From positions 893,257 through 957,256 of the forward strand of contig NZ_KQ948549.1 of assembly GCF_001514125.1 (NCBI RefSeq): 64,000 bases of DNA, written 5' to 3'. The position numbers and the translations under genes are program-made. Source of the DNA: Streptomyces longwoodensis (GTDB lineage: Bacteria; Actinomycetota; Actinomycetes; Streptomycetales; Streptomycetaceae). Position 1 is the stretch's first letter, and each line of letters opens with the position of its first letter. Below, in pieces: positions 56,913 through 64,000 of the stretch. The notes beneath the pieces are model-generated. The model was not told the DNA's origin and searched no databases. It worked only from the letters and a program-made list of their open reading frames with translations.

Positions 56913-58415
56913 ATGTCGAACAACGAACCGGACAGCGCCCCGTCCGCACGGTCCATGTGGTGGGCCCTCGTCATCACCAGCGTCGCCGGCTTCATGGCGG
57001 CCCTGGACAACCTCGTCGTCACCACCGCCCTGCCCTCGATCCGCGAGGACCTGGGGGGCGCCCTGGACGACCTGGAGTGGACCGTCAGCGCCTACACGCT
57101 GACCTTCGCCGTACTGCTGATGTTCGGCGCGGCCCTCGGCGACCGCTTCGGACGCCGCCGCCTCTTCCTCGTCGGGCTCACCGTCTTCACCGGCGCGTCC
57201 GCGGCCGCCGCCATGGCGCCGAGCATCGGCGCGCTGATCGCCGCCCGCGCGGTGCAGGGCGCCGGGGCCGCCGTGCTGATGCCGCTCACCCTGACCCTGC
57301 TGACCGCGGCCGTGCCCGCTGCCAAGCGCGGCATGATGTTCGGGATCTGGGGCGCGGTCAACGGACTCGCCGTCGCCGCGGGCCCGCTGATCGGCGGCAG
57401 CCTCACCGAACACGTCTCGTACCACTGGATCTTCTGGATCAACGTGCCCATCGGCCTCGCCCTGCTGCCGCTCGCCCGGCTGCGGCTCGCCGAGTCGCGC
57501 GGCGCCGGGGCACGGCTCGACGTCCCCGGCACCCTGCTCGCCAGCGGCGGACTCTTCGGCATCGTCTACGGCCTGGTCCGCGGACCGGCCGACGGCTGGA
57601 CCAACTCCCTCGTGCTCACCTCGCTGTTCGCGGGCGCCGTGCTGGTCGCCGGGTTCGTGCTCTACAGCTCCCGTGCCGCCGCGCCGATGCTGCCGATGAG
57701 GCTGTTCCGCTCCCGCGCCTTCTCCGGCATCAACGCGGCGAGCCTGCTGATGTTCGTCGGCATGTTCGGTTCGATCTTCCTGCTCAGCCAGTACATGCAG
57801 GGCGTGCTCGGCTATTCGCCGACCGAGGCGGGCCTGAGGATGCTGCCGTGGACCGGCATGCCGATGCTCGTCGCCCCGATCGCCGGCATCCTCTCCGACC
57901 GGATCGGCGGCCGCCCGGTCGTCGCCGCGGGCCTGTTCATCCAGGCCGCGGGACTCGCCTGGCTCGCCGCCGTGGCCACCGCCGACGCCTCCTACGCCTC
58001 CCAGCTGCCCGGCCTCGTCCTCAGTGGCATCGGCATGGCGCTGTACTTCGCGCCGGCCGCCAACCTCGTGATGTCCAGCGTGCTCCCGCACGAACAGGGC
58101 ATCGCCTCCGGCGCCAACAACGCCCTCCGCGAGGTAGGCGGCGCGCTCGGCATCGCGATCATGTCGTCGATCTTCTCCGCGCAGGGCGGCTACGAGAGCG
58201 CCCAGAGCTTCGTGGACGGCCTGCGCCCCGCCGTGGTCGCCGGAGCGCTCCTCGTCGTCCTCGGCGCCTTCGCCGCACTGGTGATACCCGCCCGACAGGG
58301 CATCACGGCAGGGGAGCCGACGCAGCCCGCCGCGTCCTCCGACGAGGCGGAGGCCGGCGTGCACGGGGCGTCCGCCGGGCGCCCGACGGCCCTGGAGCCG
58401 ACCGCCACGCGCTGA
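56913..58415 (+). CDS. MFS drug exporter, DHA2 (14-helix) family
   Basis: The 500-residue product shows the DHA2 motifs: FMAALDNLVVTTALPSIRED (motif D1), LGDRFGRRRLFLVGLTVF (motif A) and GPLIGGSLTEHVSYHWIFWI (motif C, with the WRWIFxIN-like end). About 14 membrane helices. It uses the proton gradient to export hydrophobic drugs. GGGGGAGAG precedes the ATG. Control by the preceding TetR is strongly indicated by the shared operator. Confidence 0.93.
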   Translation: MSNNEPDSAPSARSMWWALVITSVAGFMAALDNLVVTTALPSIREDLGGALDDLEWTVSAYTLTFAVLLMFGAALGDRFGRRRLFLVGLTVFTGASAAAAMAPSIGALIAARAVQGAGAAVLMPLTLTLLTAAVPAAKRGMMFGIWGAVNGLAVAAGPLIGGSLTEHVSYHWIFWINVPIGLALLPLARLRLAESRGAGARLDVPGTLLASGGLFGIVYGLVRGPADGWTNSLVLTSLFAGAVLVAGFVLYSSRAAAPMLPMRLFRSRAFSGINAASLLMFVGMFGSIFLLSQYMQGVLGYSPTEAGLRMLPWTGMPMLVAPIAGILSDRIGGRPVVAAGLFIQAAGLAWLAAVATADASYASQLPGLVLSGIGMALYFAPAANLVMSSVLPHEQGIASGANNALREVGGALGIAIMSSIFSAQGGYESAQSFVDGLRPAVVAGALLVVLGAFAALVIPARQGITAGEPTQPAASSDEAEAGVHGASAGRPTALEPTATR

Positions 58416-58436
58416 GGCGGGCGGACGTCACGTCCC

Positions 58437-58474
58437 GGCCCGGCGCCGTGCTCACCGCAGCACGGCGCCGGGCC
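58437..58474. terminator. Bidirectional terminator hairpin
   Basis: A perfect 16-bp stem (58437-58452 with 58459-58474; core CGGCGCCGTG/CACGGCGCCG) and 6-base loop between the convergent MFS and LacI genes. Confidence 0.85.
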
Positions 58475-58512
58475 GCGCCCGCGAGGGCAACGCGGCCTCC
58501 CCGGCCGCCCGT

Positions 58513-59505
58513 TCAGCTCGACTCGCGGACCACGAGCTCGTTCGGCATGATCACCGGCTTCCGCGGGCCGCCCTCGATGAGCGCCAGCAGCAGGCGCACC
58601 GTCGCGGTGGCCTGGTCGGCCATGGAACTGCGCACCGAGGTGAGCGCGGGCGTGGTGTAGGCGGCGGCCTCGATGTCGTCGAACCCGACCACGGCCACGT
58701 CGTCCGGGACCCGGCGCCCCGCCTGGTGCAGGGTCCGCAACGCCCCGATGGCCATGAGGTCGTTTGCCGCGAACACCGCGTCGAGGTCCGGGTCGTCCTC
58801 GAGGAGCTGCCGCATGGCCTCCGCGCCCGACACCCGGGTGAAGTCGCCCAGCGCGACGATGGAACGGCGCCCGGTGTCCCGCAGGACCGCCCGGTACCCC
58901 TCCAGCCGTTCACGGGACTCGTACAGGTCCAGCGGTCCGGTGATGGTGGCGATCCGGCGCCTGCCCCGGTCCAGCAGGTGCCGTACTGCCAGCGCCGCGC
59001 CGCCCGCGTTGTCCAGCGCCACGTACGGGACGTCCGTCGCGGCGGTGCGGTTGAAGGACGCGACGGGCAGACCCATGCGGGCGAGCGCGGCAGGCAGGGG
59101 ATCGGCGCCGTGCAGCGCCACGAGCATCACGCCGTCCACGTGACCCCCCGCCACGTACCGCTCCACCCGGGCCCGGCTCTCGTCGGACTCGGCGAGGATC
59201 AGCACCACGCGTCTGCCGACGGCCTCCAACTCCCGGCTGACGGTGCGCACCACGGTGGAGAACAGCGGGTCGTCGGAGACCACGCCCTTGGGCGGGTCGG
59301 AGACGACCACGGCGACGGCGTCGGTGCGGCGGGTGACCAGGTTGCGGGCGGCGGCGTTCGGCACGTACCCGAGTTCCCGCACGGCCTGCATGACGACGTC
59401 CCGGATCTCCGGCGCGACGGTGGTCTCCCCGTTGATGACCCGGGAGACGCTCGACTTGGACACGCCGGCCCGCGCGGCGACCACCGCGAGCGTGGGTCGT
59501 TTCAT
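58513..59505 (-). CDS. LacI-family repressor of the glucanase locus
   Basis: The 330-residue product has the LacI helix-turn-helix and hinge (VVAARAGVSKSSVSRVINGE, VRELGYVPNAAARNLVTRRT) and a periplasmic-binding-protein-like sugar domain (about 60-330; VPDDVAVVGFDDIEAAAYTT). A perfect GGGAGCGCTCCC operator lies at the promoter of the divergent GH16 gene and a degenerate one lies in the repressor leader. The same word is known as the site of CebR-type repressors of cello-oligosaccharide genes in Streptomyces. The inducer is probably a beta-glucan oligosaccharide. Confidence 0.92.
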   Translation of the reverse strand: MKRPTLAVVAARAGVSKSSVSRVINGETTVAPEIRDVVMQAVRELGYVPNAAARNLVTRRTDAVAVVVSDPPKGVVSDDPLFSTVVRTVSRELEAVGRRVVLILAESDESRARVERYVAGGHVDGVMLVALHGADPLPAALARMGLPVASFNRTAATDVPYVALDNAGGAALAVRHLLDRGRRRIATITGPLDLYESRERLEGYRAVLRDTGRRSIVALGDFTRVSGAEAMRQLLEDDPDLDAVFAANDLMAIGALRTLHQAGRRVPDDVAVVGFDDIEAAAYTTPALTSVRSSMADQATATVRLLLALIEGGPRKPVIMPNELVVRESS

Positions 59506-59540
59506 CGCCTTCCGATCACCGGTGCCCGGTCCTCGAGTCC

Positions 59541-59554
59541 AGGGAGCGTTTCCG
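59541..59554. promoter_or_regulatory. Degenerate LacI-type site at the repressor promoter
   Basis: AGGGAGCGTTTCCG matches the first eight bases and several later ones of AGGGAGCGCTCCCT. It lies 36 bases before the LacI start, a position suited to weak autoregulation. Confidence 0.55.
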
Positions 59555-59748
59555 CTCAGGATGACCTCGGCCCGATCCGCATGTCAACGGGCCCTTGCTC
59601 GCCCCCTGGTAGGCGAACTCTCCGCCAACTGGGCCCATGCGGGCGCCTGTCGACAGGTGTCGTGCCCACCGCCGAAGTGGATCTCAGGAACCGTTCCCCG
59701 GAACCGGCCGTGTGCGTCAGGGGTGTTACGGGCCTGTTGCTCAAAGCC

Positions 59749-59799
59749 TTGACAGTCCCTCGGGACCGGCCCATCCTCACCCCTCAGGGAGCGCTCCCT
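59749..59799 (+). promoter_or_regulatory. GH16 promoter with LacI operator
   Basis: TTGACA (59749-59754), a 17-base spacer and CATCCT (59772-59777) form a plausible promoter. AGGGAGCGCTCCCT (59786-59799) is a perfect 14-base palindrome located at or just after the expected transcription start, where bound repressor blocks initiation. Confidence 0.85.
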
Positions 59800-59826
59800 C
59801 ACCCTTCCCCCACTGAGGAGTCGCCC

Positions 59827-61557
59827 GTGCATCCCCTGCTCCGCCGCATCGGCTTACCCGCCGTCGTCGCGGCCGTCCTGCTCACCCTCGTCGGCCTGCC
59901 CGCGCCCCGCGCGCACGCCGCCGAGACCCTGCTGTCGCAGGGCCGGCCCGTCGTCGCGTCCAGCACCGAGGAACCGTTCGGCGCGCCCGGGGCCGTCGAC
60001 GGCAACCCGGCGACGCGCTGGTCCAGCGCCTTCTCCGACCCCCAGTGGATCAGGGTCGACCTCGGGGCCCCGGCCCGCATCAGCCGCGTGACCCTCCAGT
60101 GGGAGGCGGCCTACGGCAAGGCCTTCCGCATCGAGGTGTCGGACGACGCCCAGACCTGGTCGACCGTCCACGAGACGACGGGCGGCACCGGTGGCACGCA
60201 GAACCTGACCCTGACGGGCACCGGCCGCTACGTCCGCATGTACGGCACCCAGCGCGGCACCGGATACGGCTTCTCCCTCTGGGAGTTCCAGGTGTACGGC
60301 ACCGCCGGCACCGGCGGCGACCCGGGCGGCGGTGGCGGGGACGCGCTGCTGTCGTACGGGAGGACGGGCGCGGCCTCCTCCTCGCAGAGCGACCAGAACT
60401 GCTGGGAGTGCACGCCCGCCCGGGCCTTCGACCGCGACCCCGCCTCCCGCTGGGCGACCAGCTCCACCACCGGCTGGACCGACCCCGGCTGGATCTCCGT
60501 CGACCTCGGCGCGACCGCGCAGATCTCCACGGTGGTCCTGCAGTGGGACCCGGCCTACGCCAAGTCCTTCCAGATCCAGGTCTCGCCCAACGGCACCGAC
60601 TGGACGCCGATCTACTCGACCACGTCCGGCACCGGCTTCAAACAGACCCTGGCGGTCTCCGGCACGGGACGCTACGTCCGGATGTACGGCACCGAACGGG
60701 CCACCCCCTACGGCTACTCCCTGTGGGAATTCCAGGTGTACGGCACCGGAGGCGCCCCGATCCCCGCGCCGCCGCTGCCCCCGGACCCGGCGCAGCCGCC
60801 GCGGCTGGTCTGGAGCGACGACTTCGACGGAGCCGCCGGGAGCACACCGGACCCGGCCAAGTGGCGGGCCGACCCCGGCACCGGCCAGAACGGCGAGCTG
60901 CAGTACTACACCGACCACCGGAACGCCGCGCTCGACGGCGGCGGCCACCTCGTCATGGAGGCCCGCAAGGAGGCCAGCCCCGGCCGCGCCTGCCCGCCCG
61001 ACCCGCTGACCGGCAGCACCACCTGCCAGTACACCTCGGCCCGCATGAACACCGGCGCCACCTTCCAGTTCACCTACGGGCGCGTCGAGGCCCGCATCAA
61101 GGTGCCCAAGGGCAACGGGCTGTGGCCCGCGTTCTGGATGATGGGCGCCGACTTCCTCACCGGCCGTCCGTGGCCGTACAACGGCGAGGTCGACATCATG
61201 GAGGTCCTCGGCAAGGACGTGAAGACGGCCTACTCGACCGTGCACGCCCCCGCCTACAACGGCGGCAACGGGATCGGCTCGCCGTACCGGCTGCCCTCGG
61301 GCGCCGACTTCTCGGACGACTTCCACACCTGGGCCGCCGACTGGAACAGCAAGGGCATCGTGTTCAGCCTCGACGGGCGCACCGTGTTCACCCTGGACAA
61401 GGACCAGGTGGAGCGCACGCGCGGTCCGTGGATCTTCGACCACCCGCACTACATGATCCTCAACCTGGCGGTCGGCGGCGACTGGCCCGGCCCGACCGAC
61501 GCGTCGACGCCGTTCCCGTCCCGGATGCTCGTCGACTACGTGCGCGTCTACCAGTAG
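59827..61557 (+). CDS. Secreted GH16 beta-glucanase with two discoidin-type (CBM32-like) domains
   Basis: The 576-residue product (GTG start, GAGGAG six bases upstream) has a signal peptide and two F5/8-type C domains (about 35-158 and 175-310; each with AVDGNPATRWSSA- or AFDRDPASRWATS-like text and ending WEFQVYG). A GH16 catalytic domain follows (about 325-576). Its active site is GEVDIMEVLG with Glu454, Asp456 and Glu459. The long beta-glucan binding groove motif AFWMMG precedes it. It probably cleaves beta-1,3-glucan such as laminarin. The upstream operator puts it under the divergent LacI repressor. Confidence 0.93.
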   Translation: MHPLLRRIGLPAVVAAVLLTLVGLPAPRAHAAETLLSQGRPVVASSTEEPFGAPGAVDGNPATRWSSAFSDPQWIRVDLGAPARISRVTLQWEAAYGKAFRIEVSDDAQTWSTVHETTGGTGGTQNLTLTGTGRYVRMYGTQRGTGYGFSLWEFQVYGTAGTGGDPGGGGGDALLSYGRTGAASSSQSDQNCWECTPARAFDRDPASRWATSSTTGWTDPGWISVDLGATAQISTVVLQWDPAYAKSFQIQVSPNGTDWTPIYSTTSGTGFKQTLAVSGTGRYVRMYGTERATPYGYSLWEFQVYGTGGAPIPAPPLPPDPAQPPRLVWSDDFDGAAGSTPDPAKWRADPGTGQNGELQYYTDHRNAALDGGGHLVMEARKEASPGRACPPDPLTGSTTCQYTSARMNTGATFQFTYGRVEARIKVPKGNGLWPAFWMMGADFLTGRPWPYNGEVDIMEVLGKDVKTAYSTVHAPAYNGGNGIGSPYRLPSGADFSDDFHTWAADWNSKGIVFSLDGRTVFTLDKDQVERTRGPWIFDHPHYMILNLAVGGDWPGPTDASTPFPSRMLVDYVRVYQ

Positions 61558-61658
61558 CGCGGCCGGCACCGGCCCCCTTGTCAGGTCCGGCCCGGACACC
61601 TCCGTTCCGGGCCGGACCGCAGCCGCACCACGCCCCACCCCTCAGATCAGGAAGTGAC

Positions 61659-63029
61659 ATGCGCAGATACCCCTTACACCTCTATCCCGTCCTGGTCGGT
61701 GCGCTCGCGATCGCCCTGGCCGCCGCCCTCGGCATCACCCTCGGCGCCCCGGCCGCACGGGCCGCCACGGTCACCGTCCAGGCCGAGTCCTACGCGGCGC
61801 AGTCCGGCGTCACCCTGGAGACGACCGCCGACCAGGGCGGCGGGCAGAACGCGGCCTACCTCGCCGACGGCGACTGGATGCGCTTCGACCAGGTCGACCT
61901 CGGCCCCGCCGGCCGCCTGACGGTGTCGGCGCGCCTGGCCTCCGCCACGGGCACCGGTTCCGTCGAACTGCGCACCGGTTCCCAGACCGGCCCGCTGCTC
62001 GCCGTGATCCAGGTCAGTCCCACCGGGGGCTGGCAGACCTGGGCGACCCGCAGCGCCGACGTCACCACCCACCCGACCGGTCCCCAGACCGTGTTCGCGG
62101 TGCTGCGCAGCACCGCGCCCGGTGACTTCGTCAACATCAACTGGTTCTCGTTCGTCAGCGGCGGCGACGAGCCCGCACCGGGCTGGGTCGACGTCGACCA
62201 GACCAAGTGGCAGGCGCAGCTGAACCAGTTCCGGGCGATGACCCCGGCGCCGGTGCCCGCCAACGCGGTGCGCGTCCCCGAGTTCAACGCCACCTGCACC
62301 TACAGCCACTCCAAGCCGGACGACCCGATCGTCTTCCCCGGACTGCCGGGCGCGTCCCACATGCACAGCTTCTTCGGCAACAAGAGCACCGACGCGTTCA
62401 CCACGACCCAGAGCCTGCTGGGCACCACGGCCACGAGCTGCACGCCCGCCAAGGACCTCTCCGCGTACTGGATCCCCACGCTCTACGAGCGCGGCAAGGC
62501 GGTCGAGCCCGACGGGATGATCGTCTACTACGGGTCGCGGCTGCCCGACCCCACCGCGACCGTGCCCTTCCCGCAGGGCTTCCGCATGATCGCGGGCAAC
62601 GCCAAGCTGCAGGTGGCCACTCCGGCCGGCTCGCCCAACCAGTTCTGGTGCGCCGGACCGGGCGGTGAGACCGGCCGCAGCGCCGACGGCAACTGGCCGC
62701 TGTGCGCGCCGACCGCCAAGCTGGTGTACCAACTGGTCTTCCCGGACTGCTGGGACGGCAAGCACCTCGACAGCCCCGACCACAAGTCGCACGTCGCCTT
62801 CACCTACGACGGCAAGTGCAGCGGCGCCTACCCGGTGGCCATCCCCTCGGTCTCGTTCGTCATCAGCTACCCGACCAGCGGGAGCGCCGACGGGTTCTCC
62901 CTGGCGTCGGGCATGGCCTCGTCCATCCACGGCGACTTCTTCAACGCCTGGGACACCGCGGCCCTCGGGCAGCGCGTGAAGGACTGCATCGTGCAGAGCG
63001 CCAAGTGCAACTCCGCCGGAACGTTCTGA
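61659..63029 (+). CDS. Secreted CBM6/35-like plus DUF1996 protein
   Basis: The 456-residue product has a signal peptide (LVGALAIALAAALGITLGAP). A CBM6/35-like domain follows (about 38-168: VQAESYAAQSGVTLETTADQ, ADGDWMRFDQVDLG, NINWFSFVSG). The C-terminal DUF1996 domain (about 190-450) has CTYSHSKPDDPIVFPGLPGA, SHMHSFFGNKST, LVFPDCWDGKHLDSPDHKSH and conserved histidines and cysteines. DUF1996 proteins occur with fungal and bacterial glucanases; an enzyme activity is likely but unproven. It follows the GH16 gene by 101 bases and probably shares its regulation. Confidence 0.88.
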   Translation: MRRYPLHLYPVLVGALAIALAAALGITLGAPAARAATVTVQAESYAAQSGVTLETTADQGGGQNAAYLADGDWMRFDQVDLGPAGRLTVSARLASATGTGSVELRTGSQTGPLLAVIQVSPTGGWQTWATRSADVTTHPTGPQTVFAVLRSTAPGDFVNINWFSFVSGGDEPAPGWVDVDQTKWQAQLNQFRAMTPAPVPANAVRVPEFNATCTYSHSKPDDPIVFPGLPGASHMHSFFGNKSTDAFTTTQSLLGTTATSCTPAKDLSAYWIPTLYERGKAVEPDGMIVYYGSRLPDPTATVPFPQGFRMIAGNAKLQVATPAGSPNQFWCAGPGGETGRSADGNWPLCAPTAKLVYQLVFPDCWDGKHLDSPDHKSHVAFTYDGKCSGAYPVAIPSVSFVISYPTSGSADGFSLASGMASSIHGDFFNAWDTAALGQRVKDCIVQSAKCNSAGTF

Positions 63030-63559
63030 CCCGGCGGACGGCGGCCGCCCTGCTCCTCGGCCTGGCGGCCGCCGGCTGCACCCCGCAGCCGGCGGCCGAC
63101 CGGCCCGCGCCCGCCGCCTTCAACGACACCGACACCGCGTGGATCCAGCTGATGATCCCCATGGACGAACGGGCCGCGCTGCTCACCGACTTGGCGCCCG
63201 CACGCGCCGGGCACCCGGCACTGGCCGCCTGGGCGAAGGAGACGCGGAAGAGGCTCGGGGACGAACTCGTCGACCTGCGCGAGCTGTTGCGGCTCTCGGG
63301 CGTCCCGGACACCCGCCCGCACGAGGGCCACACCATGCCCGGCATGGTCGGCCTCGACACGGTGCGCAGGGCGAGGACCGTGACCGGGGAAGGCTTCGAC
63401 CGCCTCCTCACCGGGAGCCTGCGGGCCCATCTCGTGCAGGTCCGCATGCTGTGTGCGAGCGAGCGCACGGCGGGCAGCGCCGTGCGGGCGAAGGACCTCG
63501 CCGCCACGATCGAGAGGAGTGTGGCCGAGCGGATCACCCGCCTCGACGAGGTCGCGTGA
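63005..63559 (+). CDS. DUF305-like lipoprotein lacking the usual histidines
   Basis: The 184-residue product begins at a GTG that overlaps the DUF1996 gene by 25 bases. It has an RRNVLTRRTAAALLLGLAAA signal with a GC lipobox, and may be Tat-exported. The mature part follows the DUF305 pattern (WIQLMIPMDERAALLTDLAP, GHTMPGMVGLDTVRRA, GFDRLLTGSLRAHLVQVRML). However, the usual MIPHH and MIxHH pairs read MIPMD and SLRAH here, so the metal-binding histidines are lost. It is probably co-transcribed with the DUF1996 gene. Confidence 0.75.
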   Translation: MQLRRNVLTRRTAAALLLGLAAAGCTPQPAADRPAPAAFNDTDTAWIQLMIPMDERAALLTDLAPARAGHPALAAWAKETRKRLGDELVDLRELLRLSGVPDTRPHEGHTMPGMVGLDTVRRARTVTGEGFDRLLTGSLRAHLVQVRMLCASERTAGSAVRAKDLAATIERSVAERITRLDEVA

Positions 63560-63605
63560 GGGCGACGGCGTACGGCCGTCGCCGCCGGGCGGAGCGGAGG
63601 CGCCG

Positions 63606-64000
63606 TCACGCACCGTCCCGTACGGACGTGAAGAACTCGGTCATCCGCTCCAGCCCCTTCTCGCCGAACATCGTCTCCAGACTGGCCGCGGACTCGGCGG
63701 CGGACGCCTCGCTGCGGGGGAAGAGTGCCTCCTCGTACGCGGCGAGGGCCGCCTCCGGGTCGTCGGGGCGGGCGGCGACGGCCTCGGCGAGTTCGGCGCC
63801 GTCCAGCATCGCCAGGTTGGCGCCCTCACCGGCGAACGGGGACATCAGGTGGGCCGCGTCACCGAGCAGGGTCACTCCGGGGACGCGGTCCCAGCGGTGC
63901 CCGACCGGCAGGGCGTGGATGCGCCGCGGGACGAGCGCGCCGTCGGCGTCGGCGACCAGGCCGCGCAGACCCTCGTCCCACCCGTCGAAGTGTGCGAGGA
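63606..64000 (-). CDS. FAD-dependent monooxygenase, C-terminal part, 5' end outside the window
   Basis: The frame is open to the right edge, so only the C-terminal 130 or so residues are seen. [20 protein letters not shown] followed by [14 protein letters not shown] is the second FAD-binding block (GD motif) of class A flavoprotein hydroxylases, such as TetX-like and UbiH-type monooxygenases. The preceding HRWDRVPG is also typical. The substrate cannot be told from this part. Confidence 0.85.
   Translation of the reverse strand, partial: LAHFDGWDEGLRGLVADADGALVPRRIHALPVGHRWDRVPGVTLLGDAAHLMSPFAGEGANLAMLDGAELAEAVAARPDDPEAALAAYEEALFPRSEASAAESAASLETMFGEKGLERMTEFFTSVRDGA

Noticed and set aside
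1..64000. tRNA, rRNA or riboswitch genes
   Set aside because: I scanned for tRNA T-loop text (GGTTCGAATCC-like) and conserved rRNA segments and found none convincing; a covariance search would be needed for other RNAs.

Overview
The window is very GC-rich, uses GTG and TTG starts, and is packed with secreted enzymes, LuxR/TetR/LacI/HxlR/MarR regulators, an ECF sigma/anti-sigma pair and small secreted or lipid-anchored proteins of families typical of Streptomyces (DUF5707, DUF2238, SSS permease, DHA2 MFS). It reads as chromosomal DNA of a Streptomyces or a close relative.

The centrepiece, about 20.0-39.5 kb, is a complete-looking extracellular contractile injection system (eCIS) locus of the Streptomyces type. 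It holds a LuxR-type regulator, a DUF4255 tube-terminator/cap protein and an AAA+ ATPase. A lectin-domain membrane protein follows on the opposite strand. A tightly coupled structural operon then encodes the sheath, two tube proteins, a tail-assembly protein, a 51-residue DUF6760 protein, a 1117-residue proline-rich protein with repeated VQR motifs, LysM hub protein, VgrG-like spike, gp25, baseplate J and tail protein I. The last gene is a zinc-ribbon/transmembrane/discoidin-like protein resembling the CisA membrane factor of S. coelicolor. About 5 kb upstream (15.7-17.8 kb) lies a DUF4157 protein with an HExxH motif and a long C-terminal beta-solenoid-like region. It shares VQR motifs with the long proline-rich protein and is the best cargo candidate.

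Left flank (0-20 kb): a SUKH (SMI1/KNR4) protein cut by the window edge; a decayed stretch with inverted repeats and gene remnants (1.8-3.6 kb); a secreted SGNH hydrolase with fibronectin III domains; an RHS/YD-repeat remnant cut by an IS630 remnant; a tautomerase/HxlR divergent pair; an Imm21 immunity-type gene and a DUF6924 gene; a LysR/EamA divergent pair in which the transporter is fused in frame to an NAD(P)-binding protein; an ECF sigma factor with zinc-finger anti-sigma; an M23 endopeptidase; and a DUF5707 protein. Transposase and reductase remnants adjoin the eCIS edge.

Right flank (39.5-64 kb): a DUF2238 membrane protein, decayed TetR and SDR genes, an alpha/beta hydrolase, a divergent HxlR/RidA pair, a secreted FG-GAP protein, a MarR/GbsR-type regulator divergent from a DUF4097 protein, a second alpha/beta hydrolase, a lipoprotein, and a subtilase between two transposase remnants. 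Further right are a cysteine hydrolase, a sodium/solute symporter, a sirtuin, a TetR/MFS efflux module with two matching operators, and a LacI-controlled GH16 glucanase followed by a DUF1996 protein and a DUF305-like lipoprotein. A FAD monooxygenase is cut by the right edge. Several regulator promoters carry clear palindromic operator candidates.
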